Numbered from the stretch's first letter, positions 1 to 8,635 are shown. The stretch: 64,000 nt of DNA from Paenibacillus humicola (GCF_028826105.1 NZ_JAQGPL010000001.1:4180501-4244500), one strand, 5' to 3'. Program-made: numbers and translations. The notes: generated by a model from the letters alone, not told the origin.

Positions 1-1001
1 TTTCCGCAGGAGTCGCGAATTATGAGCCTTGGTTTCAAAAGGAAATGATCCGCAGGTCCTTTGCCGCCTCCTTCGATTTTTTGCAGCAGGCCTTCGGCCG
101 CTTTCATGCCGATATCCTGGAACGGCTGCCGGACCGTCGTGAGGGACGGGTACACCCATTCCGATATCGTAATGTCGTCGAAGCCGACGATCGACATCTG
201 CTTCGGCACGTTGTGGTCGTATTCCTGGACGGCGCGCAGCGCGCCGATCGCCGTTTCGTCGTTCGAGCCGATGACCGCGGTAAAGCCGGCGGTTTCGAGC
301 AGCTTCTTCATCGCTTTGTAACCGCCCTGATTGCTCCAGTCCGATTCGACGATCCAGTCTGCGTTATAGGTCAGCTGAAGCGCTTCCATTGCCTGCAAAT
401 AGCCTTTCAGCCGGTATTTGTTGGCGGCTGCATGATCCGGACCGGTAATATACGCGATTTTCCGGTGGCCCAGGCCGTGCAAATATTCGACGATTTCGTA
501 CACGCCCGCCGCGTTATCCACATCGACGGAGAAAATGTTGTCCATCTCGCCGTGGTCGCCGACCAGCGCGACCGGATAGCTGGAATCGCGGATTTGCTCC
601 AGATTCGCTACGCTGCGCTTTTGGAAGCTGACGAGAATAACGCCGTCCACCTGCCCTTCGTACAGCAGATTGAGAAAGGATATCTCTTCGGCATAGTTGG
701 AGGTCCAGCTCAGAAAGATGCAGTTATAGCCTTTCATATTGGCGACCCGCTCAATCCCGCGGATGATGCCGGAATAGAAAATGTTCGAAATGTTGTCTAC
801 GACGACGGCGATGATATTCGTCCTGTCGAGCACCAGTCTGCGCGCGTTGGCGTTGCGGTGGAAATTAAGCTCCTTGATCGCTTTCTCCAGCGCTTCCTGC
901 GTGGCCTTCTTCACTTTTTGCCCGTTCAAATACCGGGAGACGGTGCTTTTGGACGTGCCCGCAAGCCTTGCGACGTCATGAATGGTCGGTCCCATTGCCA
1001 T
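1..1001 (-). CDS. LacI/GalR-family transcriptional repressor (3' end off window)
   Basis: Reading the minus strand from an ATG at 1001 gives a LacI-family protein that begins MAMGPTIHDVARLAGTSKST, the typical N-terminal helix-turn-helix and hinge-helix region. It continues into a periplasmic-binding-protein-like effector domain (VVVDNISNIFYSGIIRGIE, later VGFDDITISEWVYPSLTTVR). The C-terminus is cut by the window edge just after a segment typical of the family's end (LKPRLIIRDS), so only a few residues are probably missing. The SD is GGAAAG, with an ATG at 995 as an alternative start. Such repressors usually sense a sugar or sugar phosphate. The ligand cannot be inferred here. Four copies of a perfect palindrome lie just upstream, which suggests autoregulation. 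Confidence 0.93.
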   Translation of the reverse strand, partial: MAMGPTIHDVARLAGTSKSTVSRYLNGQKVKKATQEALEKAIKELNFHRNANARRLVLDRTNIIAVVVDNISNIFYSGIIRGIERVANMKGYNCIFLSWTSNYAEEISFLNLLYEGQVDGVILVSFQKRSVANLEQIRDSSYPVALVGDHGEMDNIFSVDVDNAAGVYEIVEYLHGLGHRKIAYITGPDHAAANKYRLKGYLQAMEALQLTYNADWIVESDWSNQGGYKAMKKLLETAGFTAVIGSNDETAIGALRAVQEYDHNVPKQMSIVGFDDITISEWVYPSLTTVRQPFQDIGMKAAEGLLQKIEGGGKGPADHFLLKPRLIIRDSCG

Positions 1002-1056
1002 CACTCTTTCCACGTTAACGTTTCCCGAACCCGGTTTTCTAATATCGCCTGATTTT

Positions 1057-1350
1057 GGGAACGTTCCCATTTTACCAAAAAGAAGGTTCCGGCGATACCC
1101 ATCAGATTGGGAACGTTCCCGATTTACGAAGAGCCCTTCCGAAAACTTCTGTCTCCACGATTTGCTGATGAGAAACTAAAAATGGGAACGTTCCCAAAAA
1201 GAACATTGCAAAAATGACCTCTTTGCCTGCAGCCCGTGATCCCATGCTTCCGTCTTCTCCCGTTTGCTGCAGTCCATTCATCGATTCATTCATTTCTATG
1301 CACCGACAGCCGGATAGATAAGAAACCCGGATCATTTTGGGAACGTTCCC
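1057..1350. promoter_or_regulatory. Four perfect palindromic operators, GGGAACGTTCCC
   Basis: The 12-bp palindrome GGGAACGTTCCC occurs at 1057-1068, 1109-1120, 1184-1195 and 1339-1350, upstream of the LacI-family gene. The central CG flanked by an inverted repeat is the form of LacI-family operators. A degenerate relative (GGGAAACGTTAACG, minus strand) lies at about 1011-1026, next to the start codon. Spacings between centres are 52, 75 and 155 bp. I infer binding by the adjacent repressor; the sequence does not show which promoter besides its own is controlled. Confidence 0.8.
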
Positions 1351-1675
1351 GTTTTGATAAAAGAAAATCATTTATGCCTCTATGATAGCGGCTGCGGCGA
1401 AGCGTGTCAACCCTCATTTGAAGCGATCTGCGCGTGCCGCTGACGCTGACCCGCTCCCTTCTTACTTATGGATATGCCGCCATTCACCGGTTTATGCCAC
1501 CGCTTATTCCCTATCCGCCTTCCGCTCCGCCGGCGGCAACGCCCATTTCGTCAAGCAGCCGTCTATGGTCAAACACCAAGGGATAGATGTCCTCATATGA
1601 TGAATTAATTCGTGTAAATACCTACAGGCCGCTGGCTAATTCCTCCATCCTCCAGCAAACGGAAGGAGATCCGCG
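1351..1675. other. Intergenic stretch before the ATP-grasp operon
   Basis: No convincing gene is seen in these 325 bases: the short open frames lack a ribosome-binding site. The leader just before the first ATP-grasp gene should hold its promoter. A CATATGAT element at 1594-1601 resembles the -10 of mother-cell sigma factors (SigE/SigK), but I cannot find a well-spaced -35, so this is only a suggestion. Confidence 0.4.
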
Positions 1676-3034
1676 ATGCTGAAAACAAAAGTCGCCGTTC
1701 AGGTGATCAGCACAGGCATCTTGCCGGACGATGCGATCATGCTGGGCGAAGCTCACCTCAAAAAGTGGAAAATACCGCAGGGCCAGCCTGTAACGCTGAA
1801 GTTCGGCTCGCAGCGGCATCCCGTCAAGGTCGTGCCGGTCCTTCATTTCGACGGTCTGCGAATCGGGCAATCGCTCGCCAGACGGCTCGGCCTACTCGAA
1901 AACACGACGCTGCGCCTTCAGTACCGAAGCCAAAGCTCCACGCTTGCGCTCGGCCCGCTGATCGGCGTGCTCGTCAGCCGAGACGATCCGGGGAATCCGG
2001 AGCGGCCGTTCGGCTCGATCACGATGTTTTGCAAGGAGCTCGTCGATGCCTGCGCCGCGCAGGGCGCCTATGCGTATTTCTTTACCCCGAACCAGATTAC
2101 AGGCAGCACCTCGGTTGACGGGTGGATCTATGCAGGCGGCTGGCGCAAAACGACGATGCCGATTCCCGACGTTGTCAATAACCGGCTTACGTCCAGAAAA
2201 CTGGAAAATAGACCCGCCGTCCAGCTTTTTATGAAGGAAGTGAAGCAGCGCCACAACAGCGCCGTATTCAACGAAAAGTTTCTCGACAAGCCGGAGGTGT
2301 TCGATGCGCTGAGCAAAGATCCCTCGGTCGTGCGTTATTTGCCGGAATCGCATCTGCTCCGGAATTTCAGCATGCTGAAGACGATGTGCACCAGATATCA
2401 CACCGTCTTCCTGAAGCCGGTCCGGGGCAGCCTCGGCAAAGGCATCATCCGCATCTCCCGCTTGGATAAAGACGGCTATCAAGCCTTGTATGCCACCGCA
2501 GCCGGGACCCGAAGACAGCAATTTCCGAGCCTGCTCAAGCTTTTCGGTTCCATTTCCGGAAAAATGAAAACGGTCCGGTATCAAATCCAGCAGGGGCTGC
2601 ATCTGATCGATATCGGCGGCCGGCCGGTCGATTTCCGCGCTCTGGTGCAGAAAAACGAAGCCGGCAAGTGGGCGCTGACCTCGATTGTGGCCCGCACGGC
2701 GGGCAGCCGCCATTTCGTTTCCAACCTGGCGCGCGGCGGAACGCTCAGCACCGTCAGAGAAGCCGTCGCCAAGTCGAATTTGTCCGGCGCGAGCGACTCG
2801 TCCGCGCGGCTGCAGCGGGCGGCACTCGACATCGCCAAAGCGATCGACACCAACATTCCCGCCCATTTCGGCGAGCTCGGCATCGATCTCGCACTCGATT
2901 CGAACGGCCGGGTCTGGCTGCTGGAAGTGAACTCCAAGCCGTCGAAAAACGATAACACGCCGCTGCAGGACCGGAAAATAAGGCCTTCGGTCCGCAATAT
3001 GATCCGGTATGCGCGGCATTTGGCCGATTTTTAA
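1676..3034 (+). CDS. YheC/YheD-type endospore coat-associated ATP-grasp protein 1 (long, YheD-like)
   Basis: This 452-residue protein has two parts. Residues 1 to about 95 form a beta-rich N-terminal domain containing GQPVTLKFGS. From LGPLIGVLVSR onward comes the YheC/YheD ATP-grasp region. Visible ATP-grasp elements are the glycine-rich loop FLKPVRGSLGKGI, the central DFRALVQKNEAGKW, and the metal-binding C-terminal strand GIDLALDSNGRVWLLEVNSK. In Bacillus subtilis YheC and YheD are sporulation proteins associated with the forespore or coat; the reaction and substrate of the family are not established. ATP-grasp enzymes usually ligate a carboxylate to an amine. SD GGAAGGAG precedes the ATG. 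It is the first gene of a five-paralogue operon. Confidence 0.9.
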   Translation: MLKTKVAVQVISTGILPDDAIMLGEAHLKKWKIPQGQPVTLKFGSQRHPVKVVPVLHFDGLRIGQSLARRLGLLENTTLRLQYRSQSSTLALGPLIGVLVSRDDPGNPERPFGSITMFCKELVDACAAQGAYAYFFTPNQITGSTSVDGWIYAGGWRKTTMPIPDVVNNRLTSRKLENRPAVQLFMKEVKQRHNSAVFNEKFLDKPEVFDALSKDPSVVRYLPESHLLRNFSMLKTMCTRYHTVFLKPVRGSLGKGIIRISRLDKDGYQALYATAAGTRRQQFPSLLKLFGSISGKMKTVRYQIQQGLHLIDIGGRPVDFRALVQKNEAGKWALTSIVARTAGSRHFVSNLARGGTLSTVREAVAKSNLSGASDSSARLQRAALDIAKAIDTNIPAHFGELGIDLALDSNGRVWLLEVNSKPSKNDNTPLQDRKIRPSVRNMIRYARHLADF

Positions 3035-3052
3035 CCGAAAGGAGAAGCCGCC

Positions 3053-4303
3053 ATGAACAGCGCCAAGCGCCGGCCGCACGGTATCCGCGGCATTCTCGGC
3101 ATCCTTGTCAGCGAAAGGCGCCCCAGCCGGAATGATGGGCGGGAGCGGCCGTCCGGCATGCCCGAGGACACGTTCTGCCGGAGGCTGTGCCTGCAGGCCG
3201 AAGAGAGCGGGCTTGACGCCTTCGTCTTCGACGCCGAATCCGTGCTGTCCGCCGAGGCAAACGGCTCTTTGCAGGGCTGGAGGCTTCACCGGGGAGCGTG
3301 GCGGACCGAGTCCGCGCCGCCGCCGGAGCTCATCTACGACCGGTCGATGTGCCGGAATCCGGCCGAACGCGAGCGGCGTTCCAGTGCGCTCGCTTCCCTC
3401 TCCGGCCTGAACCGCTTCGTGCTGCTCGGCGGCTCGCTGCCCGGCAAGCCGGACGTCAACGCCGCTCTGCAGGACGACGAGGCGGTCCGCCCCTATTTGC
3501 CGCCGACCTTCCGGCTTGGCGAAGGGCCGCCGCTGGAAACGCTCGCCGGCCGCTGGCCGGAAGGCCTTTTCCTGAAGCCGGCTGCCGGCATGCAGGGACG
3601 CGGCGCGCTCTCCGCCCGCGAAGACGGCGGCCGGATTGCGGTGCTCGGGCGGGACCGGGCGAACCGCCCGCTCGACCGCGAATTCGCCCATTGGCCCGCT
3701 GCCGTCCGCTGGCTGAAACGATTTGCCGGCGGAAGCGAATATATCGTGCAGCCGCTTTTGCGGCTGACAAGCGGCGGCGGTCTCGCCTTCGACGTCCGCG
3801 CGCTCGTGCAGAAGGACGGCCGCGGCCGCTGGGCCTTTACGGGCGCGGCGGTGCGCGAAGGCGCTCCGGGCAGCGTCACCTCCAACCTGCACGGCGGCGG
3901 TAAGGCTTACCCCGCCGGCACCAGGCTGGCCCTGCTCTTCGGCGAGGAGCAAGCGGCGAAGCTGCTTGCTCGGATCCGCCGCACCGGCGAGCGCGCGGCA
4001 GCCGTCCTGGAGCGCCGCTTCGGCCGGCTAACCGAACTTGGCTTCGATTTCGGCATTGAGCCGGACGGCCGGATCTGGCTGCTTGAAGCGAACGCCAAGC
4101 CCGGACGCGAAGCGTTCGAAGCCGATCCGCATTTGTCCCGGCTTGCCGTCCGCAGGCCGATTCAATACGCGGCGATGCTGCTGAGCCGCCGCGGTCCCGT
4201 TTTTCCAGCCGCCATTAAGCTTTCAACCGATTCCAATGCCGCGACAAGAAACCTGCAGATGCCCGAATCCAAAAGGAGATACGTCCAGGAGGTTCTTCCA
4301 TGA
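3053..4303 (+). CDS. YheC/YheD-type ATP-grasp protein 2 (short, YheC-like, GC-rich)
   Basis: This 416-residue paralogue starts directly with the core domain (IRGILGILVSERR) and lacks the N-terminal beta domain of protein 1. The ATP-grasp landmarks are FLKPAAGMQGRGA, FDVRALVQKDGRGRW, GSVTSNLHGGG and ELGFDFGIEPDGRIWLLEAN, followed by AKPGRE. The nucleotide loop is less conserved than in its neighbours (Met-Gln where others have Ser-Leu). The gene is visibly richer in Ala, Arg and Gly codons than the flanking paralogues and has a basic tail of about 40 residues. It starts 18 bp after gene 1 (SD AAAGGAG) and its stop overlaps the start of gene 3 by 4 bp. It could be a diverging copy. Confidence 0.87.
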   Translation: MNSAKRRPHGIRGILGILVSERRPSRNDGRERPSGMPEDTFCRRLCLQAEESGLDAFVFDAESVLSAEANGSLQGWRLHRGAWRTESAPPPELIYDRSMCRNPAERERRSSALASLSGLNRFVLLGGSLPGKPDVNAALQDDEAVRPYLPPTFRLGEGPPLETLAGRWPEGLFLKPAAGMQGRGALSAREDGGRIAVLGRDRANRPLDREFAHWPAAVRWLKRFAGGSEYIVQPLLRLTSGGGLAFDVRALVQKDGRGRWAFTGAAVREGAPGSVTSNLHGGGKAYPAGTRLALLFGEEQAAKLLARIRRTGERAAAVLERRFGRLTELGFDFGIEPDGRIWLLEANAKPGREAFEADPHLSRLAVRRPIQYAAMLLSRRGPVFPAAIKLSTDSNAATRNLQMPESKRRYVQEVLP

Positions 4304-5673
4304 GTTTGACATCGTGTCACGTACACTTTTCGCCGCAAAGCGATAAAGTCATCTACTTGTCGGGTTCGCTCCTTAAAACGCTCAAGCTGTCCGGCAAGAA
4401 AACGATCCAGCTGAAGTTCGGAGGCGAGTCGGTTACCGCGGTCGTCAAACCGCTCAAGCGGCCGGGACAGCATCTGTATTTATCCTCCGGCGTCCGTCAG
4501 CGGATCCGCATACCGAAAACGGGCAGCGTCACGCTGCTTCAATCCGGCGACAGCGAGTTCCAGATCGGCCCGCTCATCGGCGTGCTGACCGATTCCGCCG
4601 TGCGTACGGCCAGTCATCCGTTCGGCTCGCGAACCGCTTATATCCGGCAGCTGCTGCGCACCGGCGAGAATAAAGCGTATATGTTCGCCTTCACGCCGCG
4701 CGACATCAACTGGCAGCAGGACCTGGTTTACGGGTATTTCCTGACGAGTCAAGGCGGCTGGTACCGGAGAACCATACCGCTGCCGGACGTTGTGTACAAC
4801 CGGCTCCCGAGCCGCAGAGCGGAAACGACCGAATCGATCGTGACGCTGCGCGAACGTTTTGTCCGCCGCAAAATCCCGTTCTTCAACTGGAGCTTTTTCA
4901 ATAAATCCGACGTCTACAAGCTGCTCGACCAGGACGTCGAAGCGCTGCGGCATCTGCCCGAATCGGTCAACAATCCGCGGCCCGAGAAAATCAAGGAAAT
5001 GCTGGAGAAGCACCAATTCATCTATTACAAACCGACCGCCGGCAGTCTCGGCATCGGCATTTACCGGCTCACCTACCATCCGCAGCGAGGATATTTTGCA
5101 AGGTACCGGCGAAACGGCAAAAACGTGCTGCTGCGCTTTACCCAGTTCAACAGCCTGATGCGGATGCTGCAAGCCCGCCACGGCAGCGCCCTCGGCCGGT
5201 ACGTCAGCCAGCAGGGCGTCCGGCTGATCGAAATCGACGGCTGCCCGATCGATTTCCGGTTTCATATGCACAAGAACGGCAATAACGAGTGGGTTCCCGT
5301 CGGCATCGGCGCGAAAAAAGCCGGGCGCGGCAGCGTAACGACGCACATCAAGAACGGAGGCCAGCTGCTGACGCCGGAAACGGCGCTGAAGCAGGCGTTC
5401 GGCGACGAGGCCGACGACATGCTCGATAAAGCGAAGAAGGTTTCCGTCAAACTGTCGGAAGCGATCGAGCGCAATTTCCCGCATACGCTCGGCGAGCTCG
5501 GTCTGGACATCGGCATCGACAAGGACGGCGAGGTCTGGATGTTTGAAGCGAACGCCAAGCCCGGCCGCTCCATCTTCCACCACCCGGCGCTCCGTTCTCA
5601 AGGCCGTTCCTCGCTCAGTCATATTCTCGAACACTGCATGTATTTAAGCCGGTTTCAAGGAGGGAGCAGCTGA
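4300..5673 (+). CDS. YheC/YheD-type ATP-grasp protein 3 (long, YheD-like)
   Basis: This 457-residue protein has the same two-part build as protein 1: an N-terminal beta-rich domain (TIQLKFGGESVTAVVKPL) and, from IGPLIGVLTD, the ATP-grasp region. Motifs are YYKPTAGSLGIGI, IDFRFHMHKNGNNEW, RGSVTTHIKNGG and ELGLDIGIDKDGEVWMFEAN followed by AKPGRS. The central motif reads RFHMHKN where the other copies have RALVQKN, so the nucleotide or substrate pocket differs slightly. Its ATG overlaps the stop of gene 2 (ATGA), and its TGA overlaps the ATG of gene 4 by one base. This implies translational coupling and probably balanced production. Confidence 0.9.
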   Translation: MSLTSCHVHFSPQSDKVIYLSGSLLKTLKLSGKKTIQLKFGGESVTAVVKPLKRPGQHLYLSSGVRQRIRIPKTGSVTLLQSGDSEFQIGPLIGVLTDSAVRTASHPFGSRTAYIRQLLRTGENKAYMFAFTPRDINWQQDLVYGYFLTSQGGWYRRTIPLPDVVYNRLPSRRAETTESIVTLRERFVRRKIPFFNWSFFNKSDVYKLLDQDVEALRHLPESVNNPRPEKIKEMLEKHQFIYYKPTAGSLGIGIYRLTYHPQRGYFARYRRNGKNVLLRFTQFNSLMRMLQARHGSALGRYVSQQGVRLIEIDGCPIDFRFHMHKNGNNEWVPVGIGAKKAGRGSVTTHIKNGGQLLTPETALKQAFGDEADDMLDKAKKVSVKLSEAIERNFPHTLGELGLDIGIDKDGEVWMFEANAKPGRSIFHHPALRSQGRSSLSHILEHCMYLSRFQGGSS

Positions 5674-6833
5674 TGGAAACCGTCGTGCAGGGTGAGAACG
5701 CCGCTTTGAACATTCAGGCCAGCCGGCCGGTGCTGGCCATCCTGACGATCGAGGACGACATCCAGCTGTTCCGGGGCAACCGCAGCAATTTCGCCGACCT
5801 CATCATGACCGGCCGCGAGCACGGGTTTATCGTATATGTGCTGGCAGTGAGGGATTTAAAGCTGAGACGCAAGCAGCTTGACGGCTTCGGCTACGAGGAA
5901 AAAACGGACACGTGGGTGCTGGGCAAGTTTCCTTTTCCCGATTTCATCTACAACCGCATTCCGCTCCGGGAAGACGAACTGCAGCCGGGCGTCAGGCAAA
6001 AAATTATATCCTGTCTGAAGGATCCGCGCGTTACGCTGTTCAATCCATCGTTTTTCAACAAATGGAGTCTGTTCAAATGGCTTCGCCAGTCGCCCACGAC
6101 GCGGCCCTATATCCCCTCGACGAGAAGGATGCTCACGCGCGAGGGACTCGGAAAAATGATGGTGAAGCACCGGTTCCTGTATTTAAAGCCGGTCAGCGGC
6201 AAAGCCGGAAAAGGGATTATGGCGATTCAGGTGCGCCCCGAAAAAACGCTGCCTTACCGGCTTAAAATCCAGGCCGACCGAAAAAGCATCACCTACAACT
6301 GCGGTACGATCAGCAGTCTGTGGACACGGATCAAGAAGGAAAGCTCCGGCGAGCGATATATCGCCCAGCAGGGCATCCGGCTTGCCTCCTACAACGACCG
6401 TTCCTTCGACCTGCGCGCGCTCGTCCAGAAAAACCAACTGGGCGAATGGGAAATTTCCGGAATCGGCGCCCGCGTCGCCGGTTCCGCCAGCATTACGACC
6501 CATGTGCCGCGCGGCGGCAGCATCGACGACCCGGAGAAGCTGCTCTCGAGCGCATTCGGCGAGGAAGAAGCGCATAAGCTGCTTGTAAAGATACGCAGAA
6601 CGGCGCTCATCATCGCACGCCAGATCGAACGCGGCGCCCGTCATAAGCTGGCGGAAATGTCGATGGACCTGGGCGTCGACCAGCAAGGCTCGGTCTGGTT
6701 TTTCGAGGCCAACGCGAAGCCGATGAAATTCGACGAGCCGGATATCCGGAAACGGTCGCTCGAGCGTATTTTCCAGTACAGCCAGTATGTGCTGAAATCA
6801 AAAAAAAAGAGACCGGTCCGAACCGGGGACTAA
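5673..6833 (+). CDS. YheC/YheD-type ATP-grasp protein 4 (short, YheC-like)
   Basis: This 386-residue paralogue opens with a short leader and the core strand PVLAILTIEDD. Landmarks are YLKPVSGKAGKGI, FDLRALVQKNQLGEWEISG, ASITTHVPRGG and MSMDLGVDQQGSVWFFEAN followed by AKP. The acidic residue and Asn of the final strand that bind metal in ATP-grasp enzymes are kept. The C-terminus is lysine- and arginine-rich (SKKKRPVR). The start overlaps the stop of gene 3 by one base, and an SD GGAGGGAG sits inside the end of gene 3. The gap to the GNAT gene downstream is 45 bp. Confidence 0.9.
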   Translation: METVVQGENAALNIQASRPVLAILTIEDDIQLFRGNRSNFADLIMTGREHGFIVYVLAVRDLKLRRKQLDGFGYEEKTDTWVLGKFPFPDFIYNRIPLREDELQPGVRQKIISCLKDPRVTLFNPSFFNKWSLFKWLRQSPTTRPYIPSTRRMLTREGLGKMMVKHRFLYLKPVSGKAGKGIMAIQVRPEKTLPYRLKIQADRKSITYNCGTISSLWTRIKKESSGERYIAQQGIRLASYNDRSFDLRALVQKNQLGEWEISGIGARVAGSASITTHVPRGGSIDDPEKLLSSAFGEEEAHKLLVKIRRTALIIARQIERGARHKLAEMSMDLGVDQQGSVWFFEANAKPMKFDEPDIRKRSLERIFQYSQYVLKSKKKRPVRTGD

Positions 6834-6878
6834 GTCCGGATCATTCAACGACGGGCATCATGCAGGAGGTATCGGAGC

Positions 6879-7427
6879 ATGGAAGTGAGGCTGCTGTCGC
6901 CGGCACAACTCGAGGCCGTGCACAACCGGCTGCTGGCCTTCTGCCGGAAATACGGCGACAGCCGGCTGACGGCTGCGGCCCTTCGCGAGCTGCGCGAGCT
7001 GAAGGCCGAGGAGCTGGCGGCGCCGGAAAGCGCAGCGGCACGGCCGGCCGGCCGCAGCGCGGCCGCAGGCACCGCCAACGCCGGCGGAGCCGCCGGCAGC
7101 TGGGTGCCGGCATCGCGCGAGCCGCGGCGCACGGCAGCCGTCGCCGTCGCCGTCGGCGGCGGTAGGCTCGCCGGCGTCGCCTTCGCCGCGGACGCCGGCG
7201 AGCGCGCATGCCTCGTCGCCGTGCGCCCCGAGGCAAGAGGCCGGGGCACAGGCGCCTCGCTTCTCCTTGCGCTGCGCAGCCGCTGGGGGCGGCTCAGCTG
7301 CAGCGTCGCCGCCGATAACCCGGCGAGCATGCAAATGTGCTTTCGCGCCGGAATGAAGGCGGTCGGCCTGTTTGCCGGGCCGACCGGAAAGCCGACGCTC
7401 CGGTTCGAAAGCGAGCCCGAGAACTAG
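6879..7427 (+). CDS. GNAT-family N-acetyltransferase with low-complexity middle
   Basis: This 182-residue protein shows the acetyl-CoA-binding motif of the GNAT fold (LVAVRPEARGRGTGASLL, about residues 108-126), then a segment with Asn-Pro-Ala-Ser and Phe-Arg-Ala-Gly-Met typical of the final GNAT strands (residues 140-160). Before that, residues 48-90 are almost entirely Ala, Gly, Pro, Arg and Ser, so they are likely an unstructured linker between an N-terminal helical part and the catalytic half. The family moves acetyl groups to amines; the substrate is unknown here. It lies inside the ATP-grasp operon, with SD AGGAGG and 11 bp to the next gene. I infer a linked job, for example capping an amine that an ATP-grasp protein makes or uses. 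Confidence 0.82.
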   Translation: MEVRLLSPAQLEAVHNRLLAFCRKYGDSRLTAAALRELRELKAEELAAPESAAARPAGRSAAAGTANAGGAAGSWVPASREPRRTAAVAVAVGGGRLAGVAFAADAGERACLVAVRPEARGRGTGASLLLALRSRWGRLSCSVAADNPASMQMCFRAGMKAVGLFAGPTGKPTLRFESEPEN

Positions 7428-7438
7428 GAGGAATCCGC

Positions 7439-8596
7439 ATGGGCCAGCCCGTGCTGGGCATATTAACGCTCTATTTAAACGACAACGGCTTGCTGGAAGA
7501 AAGAACGGTCTATCAGAAAATGACGGAGGCGGGCCGCAAGCTGGGACTTGACATCTTTGTTTTTACGCCGGACGACGTCAACTATAAACAAAACCGGATC
7601 CATGCGCTCATCTTCGATCCCGCGACAAAACGCTGGTCGCGCAAATGGCGGTCGTTCCCCCATTTGATTTACGACCGCTGCCGGATCCAGCGCAGCTCCC
7701 GGTTCGAACGGCTGCAGGTGTTTCGCAGCAAATACGGGCATTTGACGTTTTTGAACCGGGTGCTCCGCAACAAATGGACGGTATACAAAACGATGCGGCG
7801 GGAGGAACGGTTCCGCTCCCACCTGCCGCTTACCCGATCTTACGAATCGCCGAACGATCTTACCGAAATGGTCCGCAAATATCCGCTCGTTTATTTGAAG
7901 CCGATCGACGGCACCGGCGGACGGGGAATCCTGCGGATCGAGAAGCAGCGGGACGGCACCTGCCTGATTCAGGGCCGCGATCTATCGCGGCGCATTATCA
8001 GCCCGCAGCTCGTGAAGCTCTCCTCGCTGCACAGCCGGTTATCCGGCTGGAACCTGAAGAACAGGCGCTATCTCGTGCAGCAGGGCATTCAGCTCAAGCT
8101 GCCGAACGGCCGGGTGCACGATTACCGGATGCTGGTGCAGAAAAACGGCCGCGGCGCCTGGGAGGTAACCGGCTGCGCCGGGCGGGTCGGAGCGGCGCGG
8201 AGCATTACGTCCAACCTGCACGGCGGAGGGCACGCGCGCACGATGCAGAGCCTGCTCAGCCAGTGGCTCGGCGACGAGGAGAAGACGAAGGCGGTCAAAC
8301 AGCATGCGGAGGAGCTCGGTGTCGAAATCGCCGATTTTCTCGAACAGTCGTACGGCAGACTGTGCGAGCTCGCGCTCGATCTGGCCATCGACCGCAATGG
8401 CCACATTTGGCTGCTCGAGGTCAACCCGAAGCCGGCCCGCGAGGTGTTCGCCCAGGCCGGCGAGCGCACGACGTACCGGCGGGCGATTACCCGGCCGCTC
8501 GAGTATGCGCTTTGGCTGTACGGGCAAAAGAAAAACAACCGGGATAAGGCGCAAGTCGCCGATGCCCAGGAAAAAGCAAATCCCGGAACGCCTTGA
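7439..8596 (+). CDS. YheC/YheD-type ATP-grasp protein 5 (short, YheC-like)
   Basis: A start at the ATG 7439 (SD CTAGGAGGAAT) gives a 385-residue protein beginning MGQPVLGILTLYLNDNG, like the other short paralogues. An in-frame ATG further upstream exists but would overlap the GNAT gene and has no SD. Motifs are YLKPIDGTGGRGI, DYRMLVQKNGRGAWEVTG, RSITSNLHGGG and LALDLAIDRNGHIWLLEVN followed by PKPARE. All the ATP-grasp landmarks are present, so an active enzyme is likely. It is the last gene of the operon. A strong terminator hairpin overlaps its stop codon. Confidence 0.9.
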   Translation: MGQPVLGILTLYLNDNGLLEERTVYQKMTEAGRKLGLDIFVFTPDDVNYKQNRIHALIFDPATKRWSRKWRSFPHLIYDRCRIQRSSRFERLQVFRSKYGHLTFLNRVLRNKWTVYKTMRREERFRSHLPLTRSYESPNDLTEMVRKYPLVYLKPIDGTGGRGILRIEKQRDGTCLIQGRDLSRRIISPQLVKLSSLHSRLSGWNLKNRRYLVQQGIQLKLPNGRVHDYRMLVQKNGRGAWEVTGCAGRVGAARSITSNLHGGGHARTMQSLLSQWLGDEEKTKAVKQHAEELGVEIADFLEQSYGRLCELALDLAIDRNGHIWLLEVNPKPAREVFAQAGERTTYRRAITRPLEYALWLYGQKKNNRDKAQVADAQEKANPGTP

Positions 8597-8619
8597 CAGG
8601 CCGCTTCCGGGATTTTTCT
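8578..8619 (+). terminator. Rho-independent terminator of the ATP-grasp operon
   Basis: The stem AAATCCCGGAA / TTCCGGGATTT (8578-8588 with 8605-8615) is followed by a T-rich tract. It begins inside the last codons of the fifth ATP-grasp gene. Confidence 0.85.
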
Positions 8620-8635
8620 TTGCCGGGCGGCGCCT

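Noticed and set aside
45..1052. Long plus-strand open frame over the LacI-family gene
   Set aside because: The minus strand here encodes a clear LacI-family protein with SD; the plus frame has no known domain and is an effect of high GC.
1102..1371. Minus-strand open frame of 89 codons across the four palindromes
   Set aside because: It covers the operators, lacks an SD, and its translation repeats fragments of the palindrome.
1892..3952. 686-codon minus-strand open frame under the ATP-grasp genes
   Set aside because: It is opposite two well-supported genes, has low-complexity Arg/Ala/Gly-rich translation and no initiation signal.
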